Positions 23,321-31,108 of a DNA stretch of 64,000 nt are shown here, in pieces. The stretch is taken from positions 620,001 through 684,000 of the forward strand of contig CAVWKW010000002.1 of the NCBI GenBank assembly GCA_963755705.1, given 5' to 3'. Source of the DNA: JBARDN01 sp963755705 (lineage in GTDB: Bacteria > Desulfobacterota > Binatia > Binatales > Binataceae). Positions within the stretch are counted from its first letter, which is position 1; every line of letters begins with the position of its first letter. Position numbers and translations under genes: made by a program. The notes beneath the pieces were generated by a model. That model was not told the DNA's origin and made no database searches. It saw only the letters and a list, made by a program, of their open reading frames with translations.

Positions 23321-25795
23321 CTATAGCATCCGCACCGGATCGATATCGACGATCAGATAGACGCGATGCTTCTCGGCGATCGGACCAATCTCGGCGCGCA
23401 TAGACGCGAGCGCGGCACGCATCGGGCGCAGCGCTTTGGATTTTAGCATCACCTGCCAGCGGTAGCGCTGCTTGATCCGCTCGATCGGCGCCGGCGACGG
23501 TCCGAGTACGCGCAGGATCTCCGGCGACGGCGAGCAGCGCGTGAGCGCTTGTGCAGTGGCCGCCGCGATTTGCGCGACTCGTCGCGAATCCTCGCCCTCG
23601 ATCCGGACCATCGCGAGGCGCGCGAACGGCGGATAGCCAAGCTCTTTGCGCAATTCGAGTTCGCGGCGCACGAAGCGCGCGTAATCCTGCCCCTGCGCGG
23701 CGCGGATACTGTAATGGTGCGGCGCGCGCGTCTGGATAATCACCCGGCCCGCGCGCTCGCCGCGACCCGCGCGGCCGGCCACCTGGGTCAGCACCTGAAA
23801 GGTGCGTTCGGCGGAGCGGAAGTCCGGCAGGTTGAGTCCCATATCGGCCAGCACCACGGCCGCCAGCGTGACGCCGGGAAAATCGAAACCCTTGGTGATC
23901 ATCTGGGTGCCGACCAGGATATCGATCTCGCCAGCGCGCAGCGCCGCCAGGATCCGCGCGCGCGCTCCGCGCTTTCCGCTGGTGTCACTGTCCATCCGGC
24001 CGATCCTTGCCTCCGGAAAGATGGCTTCCAGAGCGGACGTGAGCTGCTCAGTGCCAAAACCCTGGCCCGAGAGTCCGTAGCCTTTGCACTCGGGGCAGAC
24101 ATCGGGCGCCGGGCTGTGGCTGCCGCAGTAGTGGCATCTGAGAGAGCGGTCGCGCAAGTGAAACGTCATGCTGACGCTGCAATTCGCGCACGCGATAACG
24201 TTGCCGCAGAGGCTGCATTGCAGAAAATTGTGAAACCCGCGCCGATTCAGAAACACCATCGCCTGCCCGCCTGACGCTAGGTTGGCGCGGATAGCTTCCA
24301 TCAACACGGGCGAGAGCGGAACCGCGTCGGCGGGCGCTGACGGTTTGGCGGGAGGCGCCGCGCCATTGCGGCCGGACTGAGCAGGGGCCGCGAGCGGCAG
24401 AGGCATCGCGCGGCGCAGATCGACAATCTCGACTTCCGCCATCGCGCGATCGTTCACGCGCCGCGCAAGCCGCAGAAGGCGGTAGCGTCCGCGGCGCGAA
24501 TTTGCGAACGACTCGGCCGAGGGAGTAGCTGAGCCCAGCACGACGGGGCATCGACTGTAGCCGCCGAGCGCGACCGCGAGATCGCGCGAGTGATAGCGGA
24601 TGCCCTCTTCGCTCTTGTACGCGGCGTCGTGCTCTTCATCGACAATGATCAGCCCGGCATCGCGAATCGGTGCGAAGATGACCGAGCGCGGTCCAATCAT
24701 GATCCGCGCCGCACCGCCGATCGCGCTCATCCAGCTTGCCCACCTTTCGCTCACGTTCTGCGCACTGTGCGCGACCGCCACCAGCGCTCCAAAGCGGGCG
24801 CGAAACGAGCGTACCACTTCGTCGGCCAGCGCGATCTCGGGCACCATCACGAGAACCTGCCGCCCGGCCGCAAGCGCGCGCGCTGCGAGATGAAGGTAAA
24901 CCTCGGTCTTGCCGCTGCCGGTGACGCCCCAGAGAAGAAAGGTCTCGAAGCGGAACTGGAGGACGGCAGGCGCGACCGCTTCAACCGCGAGCTTTTGTTC
25001 GTCGCTCAACTCGAAATCGGCAACGCGCGCGGGCTCGGCGGCGATCTCCGTGATCGGCGCGAGCTCGACGAGCTTGCGCCGCGCCAGCGACTTCAGGATT
25101 GGCGCTGCGCCGCGAATCTGCGCGGCCAGCTCTTCGAGTGCGAGACCCCCCTCGCCAGCCGCCGCGACGAGCGCGTAAACCTCGCGCTGTCTGGGGCCTC
25201 GCAGCGCAGGCGTCTGCGCATGCGGCGCTATTCGCGCGAAGAATTCCTCGCGCTCGCGATGGCGTCCGCGGGTCGCGTCGTGACGCTCGATAATTCCCTC
25301 GCTCTGCAACCGCGCTAGCGCGGCGCGAACCTCGCCGGGCGGTCCGAGCTTCTCGACGCGGCTCGCGAATACGGGGCGGCGCGAAATCAGATCGATAATC
25401 TTGCGCTCGACCTTGCTGAGCGCCGCCGCGCGCAGCACATCGGGCTCGAACGCAAGACAATATTCGACCCGTGACTCGACGCGCGCGACCGAAGGAATAA
25501 CGCTGCGGTACGCGTCGCCGAGCGGCGCCATGTAGTAGCTCGCGAGAAATTCGAGCAGCTTCAGGTGCGCGGAGTCGAACAGCGGCTGCGGCTCCATCAG
25601 CTCTGCGATTGGCTTTAGCGCGCCCGCATTCAACGCCTCTCCAACCTCGAGCACCACCGCCGTGAGCTTGCGCGAGCGCAGCGGCACCAGCACGCGATGC
25701 CCCGGTGCGACACGGCCCTCGAGCGCGGATGGAATGTCATATGTCAGTTGATCGACGCCATGCGCCGCTCCGACGATTACCACTTTCGCCTGCAT
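23321..25795 (-). CDS. priA: Primosomal protein N' (replication restart helicase PriA)
   Basis: The protein has 824 residues from ATG 25795; the longer open frame upstream adds a non-conserved 30 residues. It carries an N-terminal 3'-DNA-end binding domain (LTYDIPSAL, GHRVLVPLRSR), helicase motif I GVTGSGKTEVYL, the DEEHD box (VDEEHDAAYKSEE), a VLGSATPS motif III and a zinc module CSLCGNVIACANC ... CHYCG ... CPEC. QVAGRAGRG is motif VI. PriA reloads the replisome at stalled forks. It is divergent from aroC with a 157-bp promoter region. Confidence 0.97.
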   Translation of the reverse strand: MQAKVVIVGAAHGVDQLTYDIPSALEGRVAPGHRVLVPLRSRKLTAVVLEVGEALNAGALKPIAELMEPQPLFDSAHLKLLEFLASYYMAPLGDAYRSVIPSVARVESRVEYCLAFEPDVLRAAALSKVERKIIDLISRRPVFASRVEKLGPPGEVRAALARLQSEGIIERHDATRGRHREREEFFARIAPHAQTPALRGPRQREVYALVAAAGEGGLALEELAAQIRGAAPILKSLARRKLVELAPITEIAAEPARVADFELSDEQKLAVEAVAPAVLQFRFETFLLWGVTGSGKTEVYLHLAARALAAGRQVLVMVPEIALADEVVRSFRARFGALVAVAHSAQNVSERWASWMSAIGGAARIMIGPRSVIFAPIRDAGLIIVDEEHDAAYKSEEGIRYHSRDLAVALGGYSRCPVVLGSATPSAESFANSRRGRYRLLRLARRVNDRAMAEVEIVDLRRAMPLPLAAPAQSGRNGAAPPAKPSAPADAVPLSPVLMEAIRANLASGGQAMVFLNRRGFHNFLQCSLCGNVIACANCSVSMTFHLRDRSLRCHYCGSHSPAPDVCPECKGYGLSGQGFGTEQLTSALEAIFPEARIGRMDSDTSGKRGARARILAALRAGEIDILVGTQMITKGFDFPGVTLAAVVLADMGLNLPDFRSAERTFQVLTQVAGRAGRGERAGRVIIQTRAPHHYSIRAAQGQDYARFVRRELELRKELGYPPFARLAMVRIEGEDSRRVAQIAAATAQALTRCSPSPEILRVLGPSPAPIERIKQRYRWQVMLKSKALRPMRAALASMRAEIGPIAEKHRVYLIVDIDPVRML

Positions 25796-25952
25796 CGAGA
25801 GGGCTCCGCTCAAGGCGCGGTGCCGAGTGCAATCTACTCCCGAATCGCGCGCGAGCAACCGCCGCCCGCCCTGCTTCCAAGCCATCGCCCGGAATGGTTG
25901 AATCGTGATGCCCCGGTGGAGCAGCTATGCGGCCGGGATGGGAATGTAATCG

Positions 25953-27119
25953 ATGCTCCGTTTTCTCACCGCCGGTGAATCGCACGGCCCCGAACTCGTC
26001 GCGGTGGTCGAGGGTGTGCCGGCCGGCTTTGAAATCGACCTCGCGCGCGTCAACCATCAGCTCGCGCGCCGCCAGAAAGGCTACGGTCGCGGCGGCAGGA
26101 TGCTGATTGAAAAGGACGAGGTTCGTCCCGTCTCTGGCATCCGCTTCGGGCGCACGATGGGCAGTCCGGTCACGTTCATCGTCGCGAACCGCGATTTCAA
26201 GAATTGGGAAAAACGGATGTCCGCCGATCCGGCTGACGCCGGCGAGGCCAAGGTGATCACGCGGCCGCGTCCGGGTCACGCGGATCTGGCGGGCGTGCTC
26301 AAGTACAACCTTGACGATATTCGCGACGTGCTCGAGCGCGCGTCGGCCCGAGAAACTACCGCACGCGTCGCGATCGGCGGCCTTGCGATGGAGCTTCTGC
26401 GGCCGTTCGGGATCGACGTGCTCGGTTACGTGGTGAGTATCGGCGCGACCGAGGCCAAGACTCCGCGCGATCTGAATTGCGCAGACCTGCGGCGCATCAC
26501 CGAAGAATCGCAGGTGCGGGTCGCCGACGCGGCTGCCGAGCGCGCGATTATCGAAGAGATCGACGCGTGCAAGAAAACCGGCGACACACTTGGCGGCGTA
26601 GTCGAGGTGGTTGCGACCGGGCTTCCGGTCGGCCTCGGCAGCCACGTGCAGTGGGATCGCAAGCTCGACGGACGCCTGGCGCATGCGCTTTTAAGCTTGC
26701 AGGCTGCCAAAGGGGTCGAGTTCGGCGCGGGCTTCCAGGTTGGACGGATACGGGGCTCAGGCCTGCACGACGAGATTGGCTACGACGCCAGCGCGCGCCG
26801 CTTCACGCGCGACTCGAACAACTCCGGCGGCACCGAAGGCGGAATGTCCACCGGCGAGCCACTCACGGTGCGGGTCGCGTTCAAACCGCTTTCAACCCTG
26901 ATGCGTCCGCTCAAGTCGGTCGATACGCGGACCAAGGCGGAAGCAGTCGGCACGATCGAGCGCTCCGACGTCTGCGCGATTCCCGCGGCGGCGGTGATCG
27001 CCGAAGCGGTGGTGGCGTTCGAGCTTGCGGCGGCGTTTCTGGAGAAATTCGGAGGCGATTCGCTGGCGGAGATCACGCGCAACTGGAATAGCTATCTCGA
27101 GCAGGTGCGCAGCTACTGA
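25953..27119 (+). CDS. aroC: Chorismate synthase
   Basis: The 388-residue FMN-dependent lyase converts EPSP to chorismate. It begins LRFLTAGESHGPELVAVVEG, has RGGRMLIEKD near residue 47, RPRPGHADLAG near 105, ERASARETTARVA near 130 and the FMN-binding block NNSGGTEGGMSTGEPL near 290. It heads aroC-aroK-aroB, whose genes are 30 bp apart and then overlapping, so one shikimate-pathway operon is likely. Confidence 0.97.
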   Translation: MLRFLTAGESHGPELVAVVEGVPAGFEIDLARVNHQLARRQKGYGRGGRMLIEKDEVRPVSGIRFGRTMGSPVTFIVANRDFKNWEKRMSADPADAGEAKVITRPRPGHADLAGVLKYNLDDIRDVLERASARETTARVAIGGLAMELLRPFGIDVLGYVVSIGATEAKTPRDLNCADLRRITEESQVRVADAAAERAIIEEIDACKKTGDTLGGVVEVVATGLPVGLGSHVQWDRKLDGRLAHALLSLQAAKGVEFGAGFQVGRIRGSGLHDEIGYDASARRFTRDSNNSGGTEGGMSTGEPLTVRVAFKPLSTLMRPLKSVDTRTKAEAVGTIERSDVCAIPAAAVIAEAVVAFELAAAFLEKFGGDSLAEITRNWNSYLEQVRSY

Positions 27120-27149
27120 CACGCATGGACGTCCGCGCGACGGCGTAAA

Positions 27150-27737
27150 ATGACCTATCAGATGGCGCCGAAACTGATCCTGACCGGCTTCATGGCGACC
27201 GGCAAAAGCGTGATCGGTCCGATCGTGGCGCGCCGGCTCGGCTGGCGCTTCGAAGACACCGACGCGACGGTCGCCGCGCGCGCAGGCAAGCCCGTCGCCG
27301 CGATTTTCGCTGACGAGGGCGAGGCGCGGATGCGCGCGCTCGAGCGCGAGGCGATCGCGGCGCTCGCGCGCGACCGCGAGTGCTGCGCAATGTGCGGCAG
27401 GCGCCGCCCGGCAGTCATCGCGACCGGAGGCGGAGCGATCGTCGACGAGGCAAACTTCGCGGAACTGCACGCCGCCGGAGTCGTGATCTGCTTGAGCGCG
27501 CGGCCCGAAATAATCGCGCGCCGCGTCCGACGAACCGTGGCGCGGCGGCCCAAACTGATCGAGGGCGGCAAGCCATTGCTGGACCGAATCAGCGAATTGA
27601 TGGCCGAGCGTGCAAGCGCATACGCGCGCGCCGACGCAACGATTGACACCTCGAACCTCGCGATCGAAGCCACGGTCGAGCGCGTAATTGACGCGTACGT
27701 CAAGCATAGCAGGCTGCGATGCAATCTTTCCGCGTAG
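27150..27737 (+). CDS. aroK: Shikimate kinase
   Basis: The 195-residue P-loop kinase has GFMATGKS (Walker A) near residues 13-20, EDTD with the magnesium- and shikimate-binding Asp residues, and ATGGGAI near 91. Between the P-loop half and GGG there is an unusual insertion containing CCAMCGRRRP, so the protein is about 20 residues longer than typical AroK. Arg-rich LID segment: RVRRTVARRP. Its 3' end overlaps aroB by 19 bp. The Cys-rich insertion is odd but the catalytic residues are intact. Confidence 0.93.
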   Translation: MTYQMAPKLILTGFMATGKSVIGPIVARRLGWRFEDTDATVAARAGKPVAAIFADEGEARMRALEREAIAALARDRECCAMCGRRRPAVIATGGGAIVDEANFAELHAAGVVICLSARPEIIARRVRRTVARRPKLIEGGKPLLDRISELMAERASAYARADATIDTSNLAIEATVERVIDAYVKHSRLRCNLSA

Positions 27738-28807
27738 AGCTTGGCGCTAACGCGCACGAGGTCCACGTCGGTGCGGGCCTGCTCGACGATTTGGGCGCGC
27801 TCACGACTCGCGCGGGGCTGCGGCCCGGGCGCGCCGCGCTGGTGACCGACTCGAACGTCGCAAAGCTGTACGCGCCGCGCGCGATCGCCTCGCTTGAGCG
27901 CGCAGGTTTCGCACTCGAGGTGATCGAAATCGGAGCGGGCGAGGCGAGCAAGTCTCTCGCGACGCTTGCGCTGCTCTACGATCGGATGACCTCGGCGGAG
28001 ATCGATCGCTCGGGCGCGGTGTTCGCCCTCGGAGGCGGCGTGGTCGGAGACCTGGCGGGCTTCGCAGCCGCATCGTACCTGCGCGGAATCGCGGTTGTGC
28101 AGGTGCCGACAACCATCGTCGCGCAGGTGGATTCGTCGCTGGGTGGAAAAACCGGCGTCAACCATCCACGCGCAAAAAATCTGATCGGCGCATTCCACCA
28201 ACCGCGCGCGATCGTCGCCGACGTCGCCACGCTGGCCACGTTGCCCGAGCGCGAATACCGCGAGGGCTTTGCCGAAGTAATCAAGTACGGCGCGATCATG
28301 GACGCCGCCATGGTCTCAGACCTGGAACGCGACCTCGATCGGATCGCAGCGCGCGAACCCGCGATCCTCGAAGCAGTCATCGCCCGCTCACTCAGGCACA
28401 AGGCCGCAATCGTCGCGAAGGACGAACGCGAGGGCGGCCCGCGCAAGATCCTGAATTTCGGCCATACCCTTGGCCACGCTCTGGAAGCCAGCGCCGGATA
28501 CGGGCGCTACCTGCACGGAGAGGCGGTCGCGATCGGAATGGTGGCCGCGTTAACGCTCTCTGAGCAGCATGGCGGACTTAGCGCCGACGAGGCCTCGCGC
28601 CTGGTGCGCCTGATCGCGCGAACCGGGTTGCCGACCGCGATGCCGTCGAAGGCGCGGCACGACGCGGCATTTCTGAGCGCGATACGCATGGACAAGAAAC
28701 GCGCGGACGGCGGGATCGAGTTCGTGCTGCTCGACCGAATGGGCCATGCGTTTACGCGCAAACTCGGCATCGAAGAGATTCTCGCCGTTCTTGCAAAGAC
28801 TTCATAA
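27719..28807 (+). CDS. aroB: 3-dehydroquinate synthase
   Basis: A 362-residue enzyme with NAD-binding FALGGGVVGDLAGFAAASYLRG around residues 101-122 (shown by the core GGGVVGDLAG), the VPTTIVAQVDSSLGGKTGVN block, and metal ligands in the conserved REYREGFAEVIKYG and NFGHTLGHALE segments. It converts DAHP to 3-dehydroquinate. It is the last gene of the aroCKB operon; no clear terminator follows. Confidence 0.97.
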   Translation: MQSFRVELGANAHEVHVGAGLLDDLGALTTRAGLRPGRAALVTDSNVAKLYAPRAIASLERAGFALEVIEIGAGEASKSLATLALLYDRMTSAEIDRSGAVFALGGGVVGDLAGFAAASYLRGIAVVQVPTTIVAQVDSSLGGKTGVNHPRAKNLIGAFHQPRAIVADVATLATLPEREYREGFAEVIKYGAIMDAAMVSDLERDLDRIAAREPAILEAVIARSLRHKAAIVAKDEREGGPRKILNFGHTLGHALEASAGYGRYLHGEAVAIGMVAALTLSEQHGGLSADEASRLVRLIARTGLPTAMPSKARHDAAFLSAIRMDKKRADGGIEFVLLDRMGHAFTRKLGIEEILAVLAKTS

Positions 28808-29191
28808 ACCCTTCTATTCACACTTGATCATCCCCGTTCGCGCGCAGTTGTGGATAGCTGATCAGATTTAGGCTTGCTATCAGCTAGCGAAATGTACGAA
28901 TATCCTACTGGTGGTGATCGTCAAACGTATGAAGTGGAGCGCGTATTGCGCCATTGACGCGCGATGCTTGTCTGGGGACGGCGGTATTTTGCAGCTTTCA
29001 GGCGAACATTCAGTCTTTACCCGCTTATGGGATAGTGGATTAATGTTTGTATCAGGTCTGGCGTTTCTGCCGGAACCCAAGTATTGCCCTTCATGGGCGT
29101 GCTGACCGGCATAAGGCCTGAAGGCGCTGTAGTTTACTGGCTACTTCCGTCTGGACAGCAAGAAACAAATCAAACGGCGCCGAGGTGAGTC
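28808..29191. other. Intergenic region with long-loop inverted repeat, otherwise empty
   Basis: The 384-bp gap between aroB and a small HTH gene has lower GC than its flanks. TAGCTGAT at 28855-28862 and ATCAGCTA at 28879-28886 are a perfect 8-bp inverted repeat with a 16-base spacer, possibly an operator or weak hairpin. Short open frames on both strands around 28911-29105 look unlike protein. I see no RNA gene or strong terminator. The last 30 bp hold the ribosome site of the HTH gene. Confidence 0.5.
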
Positions 29192-29419
29192 ATGGATCGT
29201 GTTGAAGTAATGAGAAGCAGGGTGCTCACCGTGCAAGAGGTCTCGAGCTACCTGCGCGTGCATCCGTCTACTATTTACCGGATGCTCAAGAAGAACCAGC
29301 TTCCCGCCTTCCGGGTGGGCAGCGACTGGCGTTTCACGGTCGAGGCGATCGATCAGTGGCGCGAGAAAGCCGAAACCGGCGCGGGCGAGCCGGTGGCGAT
29401 GTCCGAGCCGCGCAAGTAA
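29192..29419 (+). CDS. Excisionase-type helix-turn-helix protein
   Basis: The 75-residue protein is a single MerR-like HTH_17 domain: VLTVQEVSSYLRVHPSTIYRMLKKNQLPAFRVG, here split at LRVH/PSTIYRML, followed by WRFTVEAIDQWRE. Such proteins are either phage/plasmid excisionases or stand-alone DNA-binding regulators. GAGGTGA is placed well upstream of the ATG. No integrase is adjacent, so a regulatory role is as likely as an excisive one. It is convergent with the phosphotriesterase-like gene. Confidence 0.85.
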   Translation: MDRVEVMRSRVLTVQEVSSYLRVHPSTIYRMLKKNQLPAFRVGSDWRFTVEAIDQWREKAETGAGEPVAMSEPRK

Positions 29420-29456
29420 AGCGGCGTATCGAAGCTCAAGAGCCCCGCGCCGGTGC

Positions 29457-30407
29457 TCAACTGAAGTATCGGCGCGGGTTCTCCACCAACATCGCGCGGA
29501 TCTTTTCCTCTCCGATCCCCGCCGTCCGCAGTGCAGGCACGATATTCTTGAGCACGTGGGTCGGCTTCCAGTTCTCGACCAGCTTCGCGGTCTCGGGCGG
29601 TAAATCGAGCCCGCGGCCCAACCAGCACGCGACAGTGTCGTGGGAGAGCACTAACTGCTTCTCGTAACCGACGCCGAGCAGGCCGATCAGCGCCGCGAGG
29701 CGGAGCTTGTCGGGATGCAGGAAATCCAGGCCGAAGCGATCGAAGCCGAGGATACATCCCCGATCGAGCATCGCGGTGTGATAGCCGAGATCCGCCGAGC
29801 CGCAGCTGTGGCCTATAACCACGTGGCCGAGATCGACACCCTCTGAGGCAAATATCTCGAGCTGCTCGCGCCCCATCGTGCCGTCTTCGGTATGCGTCGT
29901 GATCGGAGCTCCGGTGCGCAGATGCGCCCTGCCCGCGGCGCGCAGACAATTCTCTTCGTACGCGGTTACCTGCCCTTTGCCGGTGGCGCACTTGATAATC
30001 CCCGCCTTGATTCCGGTGCCGCCGATACCCTTGGTGATTTCCTGCACGTAAACTTCGGCGATCTGATCGACCGTGCGCTGCTTGAAGTACGGCGTGCTGC
30101 CGAAGTCTTCTTTGTACAGCCCGGTGGCGCAGACGATATTGATGCCCGAGGCCGATGCGACCTCGGCCATGAAATTCACGTCGCGTCCTATATCCATCGG
30201 ACAGGGATCGACGAAGGTCGAAACGCCCAGGTCTTTCAACTCCTTCAGCCGCTCGACGCAGGTCTTTAGCGCCGCCTTGCGCTCGAACTTCGGCGCGGCG
30301 CAATCGAGCTCCCACCCTGCCCATCCGATCATCAGATGCTCGTGCATCAAGGTGGTGCCGAGCTGTTCGGCGGTCGAAGTTCCAGTGACGGTATTGATCG
30401 ATTTCAT
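29457..30407 (-). CDS. Phosphotriesterase-like amidohydrolase (lactonase family)
   Basis: A 316-residue TIM-barrel of the PTE/PLL family. The binuclear metal ligands are all visible: His22 and His24 (MHEH), the carbamylated Lys139 (AGIIKCAT), His172 (ITTHTED), His200 (VIGHSCG) and Asp257 (LSHD). A characteristic GFDRFGLDF loop lies near 221-229. Characterised relatives hydrolyse lactones, phosphotriesters or act as resiniferatoxin-binding proteins; lactonase is the common native activity. It is a monocistronic gene upstream of lspA on the minus strand, about 110 bp away. Confidence 0.92.
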   Translation of the reverse strand: MKSINTVTGTSTAEQLGTTLMHEHLMIGWAGWELDCAAPKFERKAALKTCVERLKELKDLGVSTFVDPCPMDIGRDVNFMAEVASASGINIVCATGLYKEDFGSTPYFKQRTVDQIAEVYVQEITKGIGGTGIKAGIIKCATGKGQVTAYEENCLRAAGRAHLRTGAPITTHTEDGTMGREQLEIFASEGVDLGHVVIGHSCGSADLGYHTAMLDRGCILGFDRFGLDFLHPDKLRLAALIGLLGVGYEKQLVLSHDTVACWLGRGLDLPPETAKLVENWKPTHVLKNIVPALRTAGIGEEKIRAMLVENPRRYFS

Positions 30408-30516
30408 CGGCAGCGCTCCTCGCGCCCGCGCCGATGGTTTCGGCGCAGGTCTGCAAGGGCAGGTTAAACCTGTGCGCTGCGAATCGTCAAATCGGTGCGG
30501 TAAGCCGCCCGACCAG

Positions 30517-31104
30517 TCAATTACCTGCAGGACTTTGGGAAGAACGTTGAGACGACGGGTCGGCCGGCCGACTCTCGCCGGACTGTTCGGGTGAGGTTAC
30601 CAGCGTCGCCAGGATGACCAGCACGACTCCGATCGAAATCGCGCTGTCGGCGATATTAAACACCGGGTAATTGAGATCGTAATAATGCACCCGGATAAAA
30701 TCGATCACCTGGCCGCGAACCGCGCGATCGATCAGATTACCGGCCGCCCCGGCCAGAATCAGCGCGAACGCGACCGAGTTGATATCGATTCGGCGGCTGC
30801 GCGCGATCAACACCAGCAGCACGATAATTGCCGCGACCGATAGCGCCAGCAGCATCGCGCCGCGAATCCACGGCGCCATCGCAACGAACATGCTGAATGC
30901 GGCGCCGGGGTTGCGTGTGTAGGTGATATCGAACCAGTTCGGAATCACTGGAATCGATTCGTACAGCGCCATATGGCCCGCGACGTAGAGCTTGCTGGCC
31001 TGGTCGAGTGCGATGATCGGCACGGTCACGAGACCGAGCAGGATCGCGATGACGCCGAGCCGCGAGCGCGCGGCCGTCTGTGAAACGGGGAAAGTCTCGC
31101 TCAC
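30517..31104 (-). CDS. lspA: Lipoprotein signal peptidase II
   Basis: The 195-residue, four-helix membrane aspartyl protease has DQASK near residue 29, the TRNPGAAFSMF loop near 64-74, AGAAGNLIDR and FNIADSAISIG, which supply the two catalytic Asp residues. It cleaves prolipoproteins after diacylglyceryl transfer. It is longer than the usual 160 residues because of extensions at both ends. It follows ileS by 4 bp, the classic ileS-lspA pair. Several lipoprotein genes in this window would be its substrates. Confidence 0.95.
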   Translation of the reverse strand: MSETFPVSQTAARSRLGVIAILLGLVTVPIIALDQASKLYVAGHMALYESIPVIPNWFDITYTRNPGAAFSMFVAMAPWIRGAMLLALSVAAIIVLLVLIARSRRIDINSVAFALILAGAAGNLIDRAVRGQVIDFIRVHYYDLNYPVFNIADSAISIGVVLVILATLVTSPEQSGESRPADPSSQRSSQSPAGN

Positions 31105-31108
31105 CGGA

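Noticed and set aside
28911..29105. 64-codon plus-strand frame in the aroB-HTH gap
   Set aside because: No ribosome site, no family resemblance and a competing frame on the other strand.
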